Counted from the first letter of the stretch, positions 34,411-48,074 are shown. The stretch is DNA of 64,000 nucleotides from Argentina anserina (GCF_933775445.1 NC_065876.1:27652001-27716000), one strand, 5' to 3'. Numbers and translations: made by a program. The notes: a model not told the origin generated them from the letters alone.

Positions 34411-35590
34411 TCCCATTTGATTAACAGGAAATCATGTTATGAAATGCTATGGAAAATGAATTCATTTTAATTTCCATCTCTAGTTGTTGTTTGGTTATCA
34501 TTTGATATTGAAATGAAAAAAAAAAGTGATTTGATTGGAAATTGACTCCCCTTAAAGTCTGTAATGAATTTGTAATATCCAATACAAGTTATATATTGCA
34601 ATATATATACACTTCTATATAAGTATTACTAATGAGTAATTATCGAGAACAATTATTTTATGTACAGAAGAATGAGAAGGTGAATTTAGTTTCTTACTTT
34701 ATTACTAAAGTTAATAGTGGCAAATTGAGACTTTATGGGAGTATGATTCTAGTGAAAGTTAATGTTGGAAAAATGTACAGGAAATTGAAATATTTTTATA
34801 TTTTGTCACTATGAGTAAAAATAGAAGTAAATAAAAGAAAAATAAATAAATTAATAAATTAAAGGGTGTAAGGGTGGATAAGATGGGCGAAATGTTGGAG
34901 AGATTTCGGTGGAGAAAAATAGAGCACCGACATGCTCGAGTTTATCTTACCGTTGACCTCCTTGACTTCATCACTTTCACCGACTCACTAACTCGGGCCA
35001 CTACATGTTGACCTCTTCAGCCTTATCTAGGGGGGACCTGATCATTTTTAGGGGAAAAAAGAGAGAACTCGGGGGGCAAAAAAGAAAAAGGAGGAAGAAA
35101 TCTCCAGTAGTGGCCAAAAATATTAAGAGGAGAAAGAACTTTCAGGGATCGGGAAGGAAAAGAGTGACCTGGGTATTTGAAGAGGTTTTCTCTCTTTCTT
35201 AGAGAAGCTTATTAGTATTGGGGGTTATACAAATTGGTGATGGATCAAGCTTAGAATCCATTTTTAACACCTTAATTTCAAATTAATCCTATTAATCTGG
35301 AATGGGGTGTTACAAAATTACCTACCTAGGGGGTGATATTTTATTTCCATTCTCATCGATAAATACTAATTTCCTTTTAAATTATATTTTTTTCCTTATA
35401 AATGAGTTTTAATAAAAAATTTGATTAAATATTTCATTATAATGACTTACCAAAATAATTTCAAATTTTAGATTCCAATATCTTCCAAATATTTACATGG
35501 AAATCCAAAAACCTATTCCATTCAAAATTAGTTTGGAAAGGAAAATAATAACTTTTCATGTCTCGACATTCCTGTCAACCAAACGGGACC
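34409..35590. mobile_element. Candidate TIR element, about 1.18 kb
   Basis: The left end reads GGTCCCATTTGATTAACAGG; the right end, inward, reads GGTCCCGTTTGGTTGACAGG. 17 of these 20 bases agree. The interior is AT-rich with TTCCATTC/GGAATGG words and no transposase. No clear target duplication was found, so the class (hAT or PIF/Harbinger) is open. Confidence 0.5.
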
Positions 35591-35639
35591 TCAGGGGTTA
35601 ATTTTTGGTCATAGAAATCTACATAGCACGAAAGCTTGC

Positions 35640-36290
35640 CTTGGCGACCGATTCCCGCTTCGGAAGTGGAAGCGGGAGCGGAAGTGCGAGGAAGCGCGAT
35701 TCCAGAAAATGAGGGTTAGGGAGCGCGGCGGAAGCATTGGCTTCCAAACTGGAAGCGCGATTCATTCTCTTGCTCTATTTCATCAATCAATGTCTTGAGT
35801 CTCTTCTTATCATCTCATCTTCTTTCAATTTCTTCAAGCGGTTAAAGATAAATAATATCAATTGATCTAATGTGTCAGAGAAAAGAAAAAGAGCTGGGGA
35901 TAGATATGAAGAAAATCTTGACGAGACAGAGAGAAGATGAACATTTTTTTATTCAATTTCATCTAATGATGTCTCTTTGATTTGCACGTGGCCAATACCT
36001 TCACACTATATTGGACCGTCTTTTGTTGAATTTTGAAAGGAAGCTTTAATATTGCTATAACCAAGGATAATCATGGTTTAGAAAAGAAGTTATTAATAGT
36101 TATCAAGTTATTTTAAAAATAGATAAAGAATGTAATAATAAAAGATAAAAATAGTATATAATATATATTTATTATTCTGACGCTTCTAAAACGCACCCGC
36201 TTCCTTAATTTTTGCAAAAAAATCGCTTTTGCGTTTCCAAACGCTTCGCTTCCACGTACCCGCACCCGATTCCATGCATCCTAGATGGAA
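35640..36290. mobile_element. Candidate element with GGAAGCG-rich inverted ends
   Basis: Near the left, GGAAGTGGAAGCGGGAGCGG; near the right, inverted, GTGGAAGCGAAGCG and GGAAGCGGGTGCG. The 430 bp between are AT-rich. Opposed subterminal motif clusters suggest a TIR element, but exact ends and TSD were not found. Confidence 0.3.
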
Positions 36291-37719
36291 ATCCCTTTGG
36301 TTCAATGGTGGAACCAGAATTTGGAACTTGGGTTGTGGGGGGTGGGGGGGGGGGTCCAAATATTATATGAAATTGCGCTTATGTTAAACATTCGTAACAA
36401 AATGATCAAATTTATAATTTTGTGTAATTTTCTTATAGAAGTCGTTCATCTTTCGGTGTGGGACAAAGTCCGATTAAGATGTTCTCTGGAGCATTCTTTA
36501 GGATGCGCTTGAGGGCGCGTCTGTAGTCAGTTTGGGCCGCGAGGCGGCCCATTGCACAGCTAGTGCGACTGGCTCACTACTGGTATTGCGAGGTTGAGCT
36601 ATTTATTAGCCTTAGTGCGCTGATAGTTGCGCTGATTATGACGGACATAAGCCTATACCAACAGAATATAACAATCTTAAATTTTATTTAATTAGTAATA
36701 ATTATTTTTTTTATTAATAATTTTTTATTTTTCGTCTAAGCATAAGCAGAGACCCGGCTCTGGTTATTGCCAAATATATATTAGCCTCAAGGTGGTTTAT
36801 TTATTTAAGAATGGAAGATTGTACGTTGTCAATTCCTTAATGAAAGTCGATCGCTTTGACGTCCACCAATAGCGGTCAAGCAATAAGAAATTAGAAATGC
36901 ATCAATTTCACATTTAATAATACAATTTTTTGTGTAATATAGTTGACCAGTTAGAGCTCCCATGTGTAACAAAAAGTAAATAAAAATACTCTCATTTCTG
37001 ATCGTGTATAGAATTCCTCAAACGATTCACATGTATAAACCATACAATATGTAGCATTAGACGATTGCGGCTTCCAGATCCTAGGATATTCTATGCTTCA
37101 AATTTCTCCCATCGGTGTTTGCTTGAAAAAAGTGTTGAATCTTATGGGGTCTGGTTAGAAGCTTCATTATTCTCGTCTTTGTGATCCAATTCGAATCACG
37201 TCACAGCTCAGAAACAGAGCATAAAGTGTGAAAATATACGGGCAATGCAAACCATATTAGTCACAATCTCTAATTCTCTATACATATTGACGTGCATGGT
37301 GATCATTCTTATATTCGATATTTATTTTTCTTTTTGCGGCTTCCAGTTTCCATTTCTCGTTTAATAATGATTGGTTATGCATGCCAAACTTAACCTGCGT
37401 AGCATTGTTTGTTTAGTTTGGAGCTTTCCTGTTTATAAGGATCGGAAGTCCTGCGCTGACCTCTTCATTGTGTTTGGCACATACATGGTGGTATACGAAA
37501 GTCTACATTGACAGTTGCGCGTACGCATTGTTCAACGATCGGTTTAACATATGCAAAAAAATGCGCATTTGAATGAGAAAAATGTCAATGACTCTATGCA
37601 ATGATCATCATTTGGTCGACCTAAAGATCAGAAGATTGCACTCCGGAAAATATTTACTATATATAGTTTGAGAATCATCTAATTATATTTATCTTATAGT
37701 ACGTATGTAGTAATCAGAT
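36291..37719. other. Intergenic with a G-run
   Basis: A G6-T-G11 run occupies 36337-36354. CAATGGTGGAACCAG just before it resembles hAT ends at 50629 and 63646, but no partner end was found. Otherwise AT-rich with no gene. Confidence 0.35.
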
Positions 37720-38064
37720 TTATATAAGAATAAAATACTAGTCACTCCTTCAATTTTTAGTAACTCGACAGTTTACTCATTCAAGTTTTAATTTTAACTG
37801 ATCACTTCTTATACTTTTCAAATTCGAGCAATCTGGTCATTCCGTCATTTTTCCATCCAATTTGAGTGTTAAGTTGTTTTTTGGGCAAACAGAAATTGGA
37901 TAGACTTAACACCCAAATTGAATGGAAATATGACGGAATGACCAGATTGCTCGAATTTGAAAAGTATAAAGAGTGATCAGTTGAAATTGAAACTTGAAGG
38001 GGTAAACTATCGAGTTTATATATAAAACTGTGAGGAGTGACTAGTATTTTATCTTTTATATAAT
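37720..38064. mobile_element. Foldback MITE, near-perfect hairpin
   Basis: Left and right arms of about 150 bases are reverse complements with few mismatches: ACTAGTCACTCC against GGAGTGACTAGT, GAGCAATCTGGTCATTCCG against CGGAATGACCAGATTGCTC. The loop is short, around 37885-37900. The pairing extends into TTATATAA at both edges, which hides the target duplication. No coding function. Confidence 0.85.
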
Positions 38065-38092
38065 CATGAGAGACGACAGAAGAGAATGTACA

Positions 38093-38272
38093 GTCACGTT
38101 CACATGGTCTGTAACTAACTATGAAATTCACGCTCAATCACTATTAGATGTAAATCTAAAGGTAAGGATAATCTTTTTAAAATTAAGTTATTTTGTTTTC
38201 AACCCTTGTATTTGCATCAAATAGTGGTTGAGCATGAATTTCATGATAAGCTACTGACCGTGTGAACGTGAC
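38093..38272. mobile_element. Second small foldback element
   Basis: AGTCACGTTCACA(T/C)GGTC opens both ends in inverted orientation, and pairing continues through TGAAATTCA(C/T)GCTCAA(T/C)CACTA, giving arms of about 60 bp around an AT-rich centre. It lies 30 bp from the hairpin at 37720-38064 but is unrelated in sequence. Confidence 0.7.
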
Positions 38273-38798
38273 TAAGAAAATGTATGGGTAAAGGTTTGAA
38301 CGTGACTAAGAAAATGTATGTGTAAAGGTTTCTTCGCGCCTCTACTTCACTTCCTTCCAGGGTATTGTACCTAATTAAGCTAATGGTAATCAGCACTAGT
38401 TTCAGATGTTAATTGGATTCTCAGGGAGTTTATATATATTGTTTCTGGATTAGTGAGCCGCCTCATCCCAACTACCATTGTTCCAAGAAAAGAAACCATA
38501 GAAATGATAGAACGGTGTCCCGTTGTTGAAGTACCTTCATTGATCAGAGTGGAATGGTGTATCAAATGCTAGACTGTTTAGTTATGCAGTACGTATCACC
38601 GCCCTGATCTAGAATGGAGTCAAATAAATCATCACGAACAAACCACAAACAATAAACATTTCACGTACAATTTTTGCATAGGTTAAACGAACCCATTAAT
38701 TCGATCTTCTTAGGATTCTTAAACTAATTAAAGAAATTTCAACTCCCAATTGGGTCAACCTGACGGTGAGATCGATGACAACTTGAGTCTCTCTACCC

Positions 38799-38807
38799 TT
38801 ATTTAAA
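38799..38807 (+). promoter_or_regulatory. TATA-like box of the GH5 gene
   Basis: TTATTTAAA lies 49 bases before the ATG at 38856. It would give a leader of about 20-25 bases, short but acceptable. Confidence 0.4.
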
Positions 38808-38855
38808 CATCTGAGGAGCCCGAAGATATCGGCCAACGACCAAAGCATCAGCAAA

Positions 38856-41590
38856 ATGGCTTCCAGCTCAAGAACATGGTTACTATGCTCGGTGTTTATA
38901 TCTTGTACGATCTCCATTTCTTATGGAAGAAAAATGACCGCTCAAACTTCTACTCGAGTAAAAGCAGTTAATCTCGGAGGCTGGCTTGTTACTGAAGGCT
39001 GGATCAAACCTTCTCTTTTCGACGGCATTCCCAACAAGGACTTCTTGGTAGTTTTCATTCTCTATCAGTCCTATGTCTCTCTGGCTTGTTGATCATTTCA
39101 TATCTTTACTTAATGCCAGAGCTTTCGTTATAGGATGGAACTGGCCTTCAGTTCAAATCAGTCACAACTGGGAAGTTTCTCTGTTCTGAGAATGGAGGAG
39201 GAAGCATTATAGTTGCAAACAGAAGCGCAGCTTCAGGCTGGGAAACATTCAAAGTAATCAATTTCATTAGTTTTGATTGTCAATTTAATTACATATACAT
39301 GGCGTTTTATTATAACTTTTTAATCTCTATTTTTCACGTTGTTGCAGTTGTGGAGGATCAATGAGACCACATTTAATTTCAGGGTCTTTGGCAAGCAATT
39401 TGTGGGGATTGATGCAAAGGGAAATGGGAAAGACGTTGTGGCTGTTGCTAGCGCGCCTGGTGTATCCGGAACTTTTGAAATCATACAAAAACCCGATGAT
39501 TCAAGTCGAGTAAGGATCAAAGCAACCAATGGATTCTTCTTGCAGGCGAAGACAGAGGATTTGGTTACAGCTGATTATGCAGAGAGTAGCAGTGGATGGG
39601 GAGACAATGATCCTTCTGTTTTTGTGATTACCATTTCTGGACGTATGCAGGGGGAGTTTCAAGTAACAAATGGCTATGGTAAAATGGCTGCTAAAGTTAT
39701 GAAGGTACCAAAAGTTTAATAGACTCCTATTCAAAATATATCTATATATATATATATAACATTTTATCCATAATGTATTACTGTAAAATATTATTTTGAC
39801 AATCGTATCTAATGTCATTTTACGTTCGGATTAGTTAAAAAACTTACAATTGACAATCGAATAACATAACATCTCATCATTTGGCGGCATGAAGTTTTGG
39901 CATCTATATGATGACATGATGATCTTTTTGTTGTGTGAAATATCTGCATATCAGAAGCACTGGAGTACGTTCATTGTTGAAAAGGACTTTGACTTCATAT
40001 CAAAAAATGGATTAAACGCAGTGAGAATACCAGTTGGTTGGTGGATATCAAGCGACCCGAACCCTCCGAACCCTTATGTTGGGGGTTCCTTGAAAGCCTT
40101 GGACAATGCCTTTCTGTGGTCGAAGTATGTATCTTAAACGTTTCACCTTGCAATATATAACTCTTTCGCCACCATTGATCTTCGACTTTAGTAGAACTGC
40201 AGATTTCCCGGTTTAAAACAAAGTATGTACTAGTCGAAAAAACCCCTCTGGTTTCTCCTATCCAAGTCAAGTCATGTTTAGGTCATGTTTAAAAGGAGAA
40301 GAGAAATTTGTGATTGTGATGTGAGAAGTCTGATGGAAATATATGGCTGATATAATTTATACATACGAGGTGTTGTCTTGGCAGAAAATATGGATTGAAG
40401 GTAATAATTGACCTGCATGCAGCACCAGGATCTCAAAATGGTTTTGAACACAGTGCTTCAAGAGATGGATCTCAGGAATGGGGCCAAACCGATGCTAACA
40501 TACAGCAGACAGTTGCTGTCATCGAGTTCTTGACTGCAAGGTAAACTATAGGAAATTAAGAATGTATGCCAAATTCTTGTAACAATGCATGTATATGAAC
40601 TATTTGATGCAAGGTCTAATCTTACTTTGATTAGTAGTTGTGTTTAGTGTTATTCTCAACTTTAAGGGATACACAACTGCAGGTATGCAAAGAATCCAAG
40701 CCTATACGCAGTTGAGCTCATCAACGAGCCCTTCTCCCCAGGAACTTCTCTGCAGAACGTGACCACATACTACAAGGCTGGTTACGCTGCGGTTCGCAAA
40801 CACTCTTCCACAGCGTTCGTGGTGTTCTCAAACAGATTAGGTCCAATGGAACCAACTGAGCTTTTCTCTGTAGCAAGTGTCTTGAAGAGAGTCGTCATCG
40901 ATGTCCATTACTATAACCTCTTTGTTAGTGCTTTTGACAACTTGACTGTTCAACAGAACATCGACTTCATCTACACTAATCGGACTAAGGATTTAAACAC
41001 TGTTACCACTTCCAATGGTCCTCTCACTTTTGTAGGTACGTGATCCACAATCCCACTTTGTTAATCTATGATTTGTTGTTGGCAACTCCATCTACATTGA
41101 CGTCAATTTCTACTTTAATTTAGTTAGTGGTAGTACGTAGTGTGGTACTAACATTATTATCCACATCCTAAAAGGAAAACTTATATCGTTTTAAGTATGT
41201 TAGTTTACATATCAACTTAATTGATTAACCGCTTGAATTAGGTATTATGCAGTTTACATTTCCTTTCTAAGTAACGCGCTTGTAATTGTTTGCATGCATA
41301 GGATAAAATTACAAGACTGAGAGCCTTTACTTGATGCATCATTTACATGCATATATCAATGCACGGTTAATTTATTTCTTAACGGCTTCTATGGTCTTGC
41401 AGGTGAATGGGTAGCTGAGTGGAATGCGAAAAATCCAACAAAGGAGGATTACCAAAGATTTGCCAAGGCTCAGTTAGAAGTTTGGGGGCGAGCAACATTT
41501 GGGTGGGCTTATTGGACTCTTAAGAACGTCAATAACCATTGGAGTCTCGAGTGGATGATAAAGAATGGTTACATAAACCTGCTAACTTAA
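38856..41590 (+). CDS. GH5 glucan 1,3-beta-glucosidase (exo-beta-1,3-glucanase), seven exons
   Basis: Exons 38856-39047, 39134-39253, 39348-39704, 39955-40124, 40385-40540, 40683-41035 and 41403-41590 join in frame to 511 residues; all introns are GT...AG. Residues 1-24 are a signal peptide. [12 protein letters not shown] (38-49) starts the enzyme, a fascin-like domain (about 65-215) is inserted as in plant homologues, and the barrel continues with VRIPVGWW. Catalytic features are [11 protein letters not shown] (H291), ELINEP with E347 as acid/base, VIDVHYY, and GEW with E451 as nucleophile. Family members hydrolyse beta-1,3-glucan from the non-reducing end, in plants probably in the wall. 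Total length is close to that of related plant enzymes (about 490-535). No lesion seen. Confidence 0.93.
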
Positions 41591-44036
41591 TCTAATTAAT
41601 CCATATACTGTTGTCTCAAGTCATCAGTCATTACAACGATTTCAAGTTTTCAACAATACGTTGTCTGTATCATGCATGTAATACTGTTAACCAAAAAAAG
41701 AAAATCATGCATGTAATACTTAATTTGGTTCATTCTTGGACGGCTGGACCTAATAACTATTGTAGCTTACAGTAGGATCCATCTTTAAATCTGCGATATG
41801 AGATCATCAATGAAATGCCTTTCCAATCTTAATTACATTTACGGGGTACGTAGTTCAAAATCATTAACCTCTTAAAGTGATTCACTAGGAGTTGAGGCTT
41901 GAGCTGGAGCCACAGCCCTGAACGTACCTGATTTTTTTAGTTGAACGAACAACATTCAAGATTCGTTCAAACGCACTCAAAGTACGTAACTGAGTTAGAA
42001 GCCGTACCTCCATCCACTGGTGCCGGGAATCAAGTTTGACGTTGTTGGCACTAAAGCTGTCGCTACCGGACACTGCAGCCGGTGCGCTTCCATGATCGAG
42101 CCCTACTGGATCTGACTGGACCGTCAAGTTCCAGGGCCAAAGGCTCAACCAAATTAGATATCTGCTATGGCAGAGGTGAATCAAAAGTCCCCACTTCCAT
42201 CCTCCTCATACAACGCCTCGGACTTTAGAAGCATCATTTGATAAAATTTCCAAACCCTGTTTCACTCCTCTTGTAGTACGGAAAATTCTACTATGTATCA
42301 ATGTATACTATAACATACATTGATGTATAATATATTAACTCTTGTAGTACTGCTTTCTTTCATCACAACCTGACGCATCATGCATGAAGCGACTACATGC
42401 TTGCCAAGAACCTTTGATCTTTTCATAGATGATGGAAAGCTCCGAGTTAAGAGAAGGAGATGCTTCAAACAACATCCAGCTGTGTACACGATCATGCACA
42501 TACATCAAACCGAAGCGACCTTAATTAATGAGTTGCTCTGCCGCATCCTGGTTCAACGTCGGCTTATCTATGTGTTCAATATGGTCCAGCGATTTACCGA
42601 TGCACAACAATGCTTCTTTATATCTCCAATTCACCGTTAACCCTTGACCGCCATCCATTTCAAAAGATCAAACAAGAGGACTTCACCCACGTACTGGACA
42701 CACTCCAATGACTCCATCAAAATCATTGATGCATGCATACATTCAAAATCAGCATGCATGCTATTCGATATTACCACGAACCCCTGACATCACTTGATTC
42801 ATATCGGCAACGTTGTCAAACAAAATCAGATACCTATCCCGGCATCATGGACTGACAAGCCTCGACGAATTCTCCTGTGCCTTTAAACCCAAGAAAGCGA
42901 GATTTATGAACTAGAAGGCGTCCCACGAGCAGAGCCAGAGGACCGAAAGTTGTCCCGCAAGCAGAGGTTACGGAGCAGTAGAGAATGACAATGATAATCT
43001 AGTGATATATTTTGCTAAATAATTATTAGTAATTTAGTTGTATATACCAAATATATCACTAGATTATTATATTGCATATTTCAATAATATGTAGAGAAAT
43101 ATTGTTTATGTCACTAAATTATACTGCACGCCCTAAGTCTTGATTAATGCAGTAATGCACTATTTTACATTGTTGTGATCGAATTTAAGATAGTGGTGTT
43201 TCAATTATTGCATATTTCCATATTGTATCATTAAATCTTCATGGACAAACATGCGAGAACTATTATAAACAATGAAATGTACATATTTGTATCGTAGCGA
43301 AACGCTTGATCGCCTTGATGATAAACATTTGAGATCTACTTTAAAAAAAATTGTTCTCCTTCAATTGTATTGTATCTACTTACATTGGATACACACACGA
43401 ATGTATCATGTCCTAGTTGTGTCAGATCACACGATGGTTTTGCTTTCACTTACCAAGTTTTGGTTTACTTGTTCGTTGTATTCAAAATAAGATCGCTTGA
43501 AGTCTCCACATGATTATGATTATGATTAGAAAATTGAAATGAAATCAATCGGTTAAAATTTCATAGATGAGAGACTAAGTTGCTGCAGCTAGTGCACCTT
43601 GGAGATTGATATTACTCAATGTCTCAATCACACATGACGATGAGAGACGTTGGGCGCTTCCAATGATGTGTTTTGTTGTATGCAACAAAGCTTTTAACCC
43701 CACAAATAGGGTTTAACCAATAAACACAAGTGGAAAATATTGCTGTAGGAACTGGGAAGTGACTACTTAGCCAATACAGGTAATTAGGTATAGTCTTAAT
43801 TTATACCAGCTTCAAAAAGTTTTGTTCATTCCCAACTTGTTTAATAAATTTATTCAAGCTTCAAATTTGTTTTTCTCACCATGCGTGATCTTCAAACATG
43901 GTAACATTAAAACGACTACCGTCTATCTTTTACAACTTAAAATTAATTGCGGACCGCACATTTGTAGCATTTATAAACGCTTAGAAAGGGAGATACAATT
44001 CTCGAAATAATTGATCCCCTCGTACTGTTTTCTTAA
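41591..44036. other. Intergenic, unrecognised frames
   Basis: Frames at 41885-42184 (-) and 42380-42640 (+) have mixed composition but match no family I know; a decayed gene is possible at 42360-42900. Nothing else seen. Confidence 0.3.
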
Positions 44037-44406
44037 GAGCATCTTCAACAGTTTTTCCATATTTTCTCTAAAATGGAGAAGCAAACTTCAAAATCTATAA
44101 AAAAAATTATGCTCCAACTCCAACAGCTTTTTATTTTATAGATTTTTACATTTATTACTTCAATTAAATATTATATTTTCTTATTTATTATAACCATAAT
44201 ATATTTCATAATTTTATATTGTTGACTTAAAATATTTATTACATAAAATTTATTGGTTGTAATCTAAGTTTGAGTTGTTGAAGAAAGTACAAGCATTTAA
44301 TATTTGGTTATACAAATTTTTAGCAAATGTTTCAAATTTGGAGAATCAGTACTTCTTTTTCATCAATTTCTCTATTTTAGAGAATATAATAGAGAAACTG
44401 TTGAAG
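44037..44406. mobile_element. Candidate Tourist-like MITE
   Basis: The left end GAGCATCTTCAACAG, followed by TTTTCTCTAAAATGGAG, is opposed at the right by CTCTATTTTAGAG ... CTGTTGAAG. GAGCATCTCCAACAG is a common start of plant PIF/Harbinger MITEs. The interior is very AT-rich. The right terminus is incomplete, so the boundaries are approximate. Confidence 0.45.
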
Positions 44407-45051
44407 TTGAAAATATACAATTTTTTCTTCAAATTTCATTTTTTTCCAAAATGCATGATCTATGAGTTCTCTAAGGAAGATATTTTGGATTTGATGGTGG
44501 GCGTTATAGTCTTACAAGGCACTGCAATGGAAGCAAGTCAAGCAACTCACTTGTAAATGCCCACTTGAAGAGATTCGTAGATGCTAAGAAAGCTTTTTTT
44601 ATTGCTTAACAAGTTTTAAGGTCAATTATTAAGAAGGAAACTGTAGCCAGCAGCATATGACATCTCAACTTTATGTGAGCTGTTCACATGTGTATGCAGG
44701 ATTAGTCTCCAAAGTCTTAATTTGATGGACCACTAGCATGGTATTATCTGGTCCCTTTCAGGAGTATAGCGATTGCCATTTGCTATAACTAGCAATGATT
44801 ATCTGAATCGGTCAGTTTGGACACATTGAATTTAAATTTGGGTGTAGTTGATATCAACAGCCAAAGAAAATCTAGGCACAGAGGAGGGATCGGAGTTGAA
44901 AAACTCTCTTTTATATTGGTTAGAAAAAAAAAAGTTGATGAGACTGCCGTCAGATCTTCATTATTGACCATTTCTAGTAATTGGAGCGACCGAAGTCTAA
45001 ATCTCACATTTCATCCAGAAGAAATAGTGAAATAATATCGAGAATTTCTAA

Positions 45052-45083
<32 letters not shown>

Positions 45084-48074
45084 TATACTTTAAGATACCA
45101 CAGCTAGTGGAAAATATTAATCTGATGTCGATTTCATATACTCAATTTGAAACAACGGCAACTTTTTATCATAACTAATAATCTAATTGAATTCTAAATT
45201 TTTTGTTTTTTGGTTGAGATCTAGATGATTCATAAGCACAATGCGAAAAGGTGTGTGTACGTAGGTTTAATTAGTGATGCGAGATAAGATATGGATAAAA
45301 TTTTACCAAGTTTAACATTGTATGCGAGAAAGACTCATTTGGTGATTACGATTGCAGTTAGTACCTTATATGAAGATCGATCGATTTTAAACTATTAGGA
45401 TAAGATCATTGTTGTTCTTCGCGATTGTTAATTAAAGATCATTAAAAATTTTGAATTCGTTTGTTATATAAAAATGGCAAATCAGGTTAGGTTTGGATTA
45501 AGGATATGAGTACCTATAGTTGTTTTCTGTAATAATGGACAAGTAAGCAGCTACCTCTCTAGGGAAAATGCCAATTGAGCAGAGACAAACTAAGTCCATC
45601 TTGAGCTGTTTGTAACTTTGTATAGAGAGAGAGTGACTATAAATCAAATTGATCACTCAGCTAGCACGATGTCACTCATGTATTGGTTGGTGCCAGTTAA
45701 AGTAGTGAAATTTCTAGCTCTTTCGGTAATTGGTGGGTCAGAAATTGAAGTGAGTAGGGTTTAAGCGAAAATGGCAGGGAAGTTTAAACAGTACTGGTTC
45801 ACCTCTATCTAGTCGTCATGGGCATGTAAACAGAGCTAGAATGGAACAATATCTAACTGAAAAGTAAATCGAATCGATTTAATTCCATATATATAAGATA
45901 AGTGGTCAAATAGCATCTATATATTTTGCATATCTTCTTCTGCTAATTAACTAACAGCTGATTCCTACCTAGCTCTGGAATTTTGGGAAACCATGCATAA
46001 ACCTAACTACATATATGGAAGCTGATTGGATGGCCAGATCATTCTGCATGCATGTATATGGTTTGTGTATGTATGTACACTGTATCAAATCAAATATCAT
46101 TATATCTCTTAAACATGTCACTTGCTATAGCAGTGTGTGCCTACTGTGTATAGAACATATTCTCCATTTTAAAAGAATAGATTGAACTCCCAAAGGATGT
46201 GATTTTGTATTCCATATCTGTACTTCTATAACTTTTGGTGATTCAGTGATTTTTTTATCAAAAGAAACCAGAATAATCATTTATTCTATATACTCTCCAA
46301 TATTATTTATCGACATTTGGAAGCGAAATTAAGAAAACTCGTATGACAGTTCTTATAAGGCTTATACATTAGTGCAGCCTTAGCAGCAACGCCTCAGGCA
46401 CCAAATTTCGGTGGCTTTATAAGTCGCCTCAAGTCCAGCCCTAGTTCTTATAACACACTTTTTTTTTTGCCGTTGGGGTAGAAGGGGGCAGACTACAAGA
46501 GTAACTCTAATTCTTTAATCAATTTCTCAGCATAGTTCAACTAATTGACACTCGAATGATATCCATGCATTTATTAAAGAGCGCGAGATTATTTTTAAAC
46601 AAGAGAACAATACTATTTTACCTTTTTTAAACAGAAAATAGAAAATAAGCGGAGAGTTTAAGGATGAACTCGCATAATGTAAATAAAAATTGCTAAAAGT
46701 GAATAAGTTGACGGGGAAAACAACAGGAGTTAATCCAAAAAGCCTTCCTTTAAGTTGAAGTACACACTAGTTTAACTCATCTTCTAGAAAGATTCAGAAA
46801 CGTACTGTACGTTGGGTTTTTCCTTACCCCATCTTCGATTCCAAGTTACTAGAATTGAGTTGAAATGCAACCACAGTTAGCCCTAGTTGCATTTTATTGG
46901 AATGTCCTTCAAGGTTGGTGTTTTTATATATACTCTTTTGGTAATGTGTTTTCATGTATACTTGAATGCCAAGGGTATGTCATGTTGGGAGGCAGCATTA
47001 TTTAAGAAAGTATGATATTTTATGTTAGTGAACTAATGAACTATTATGATTTGAACATTTTAAAGAGGCAAGTGGGGAAACCAGGGGTTGAGCCAAACCT
47101 AGCCTCCTCCTCAATAATTGGCCTATCTAGTGATGATTGATGATTGCAAACTCCAAAAATGGCATCAGAAGCATTGTTACAACGATGTAATAAGTTTTCA
47201 TCTTTCATTGCAAAAAATTTAGAGTGTACTATCGAAAGAGTTTCTTTTAACAAAAGAAAATAAAAGGAACGAATTAAACAAAAAAATTAGATAAAAATTG
47301 GCACGTCATGTTATTGTTATCGATGAAATATGAAACTTTAGAGGAAAAATGGTATTTTTAACGAGGTGCGTGATTCAATCACAAAACTATGCAGCAGGTT
47401 AATGCATGTTTGACATATTTCAGTTATCACTTCAATTATAGTTTTACTCAATTAAATTCGATCATACAATATTATTCTAATGAAAATCATTTTTACCGTA
47501 GTTACTATATGAGTTCTCAACAAAGTGGCAACATGAGTCCTTACAAATATGAGTCATCAAACTGATAACTCAAATAGTTGTATTGTAGGTGAGTCCTCAA
47601 TATACCACAGTCAAAATGTATTAAGAGTTTAAGACATGTATGAAAATTCATGCCCGACATAGCGTAATTTCAAGGTACCGACCGTACCATAGATGAATCC
47701 ATATTAAGTAGTCTGAGAATTCTTATGCGCATACCTGTATTCTTTTTTTACTGTTTACCGAATTACCAACTCCTCTTGATGAAATCAAACAAGGTTTACT
47801 ATCTTTACTTAACTTCAAAAAATTTACCAAGAGACAATTGTCAGGGAAATTGTACATACGTGTTAAATAGCGATCATGTGGACCTTTTGTATGGTGACGA
47901 GCTACACGCAATTATAAGAGAGAGCCAGTAAAATTCACTGTAAGTTTTTTTCGACAAAATTCACTGTAAGTGGTGACTGCCATGGCTGTAATGAAATTAA
48001 AGAAGCAAAAAAAGAATCCCACGCTCTGAAGCTCCCATTAGCCCTGAAAATAAACAAACGACAATTGGAGTAGC
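44407..48074. other. Intergenic desert
   Basis: About 3.7 kb with no recognised gene. A (TA)n run lies at 45061-45087 and one small insertion at 46358-46443 is listed separately. The remainder is AT-rich unique sequence. Confidence 0.45.
46349..46453. mobile_element. Tiny insertion (about 86 bp) between 10-bp direct repeats
   Basis: GTTCTTATAA occurs at 46349-46358 and 46444-46453. Between them is a GC-richer segment ending CAGCCCTA, with GCAACGCCTCAGGCACC inside. Direct repeats of 8-10 bp and a TAGGGCTG-type end suggest a very short hAT or MULE relic. The left end does not match the right well. Confidence 0.4.

Noticed and set aside
36291..36760. A complete hAT element starting CAATGGTGGAACCAG
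   Set aside because: No matching inverted end or 8-bp duplication was found near 36750.
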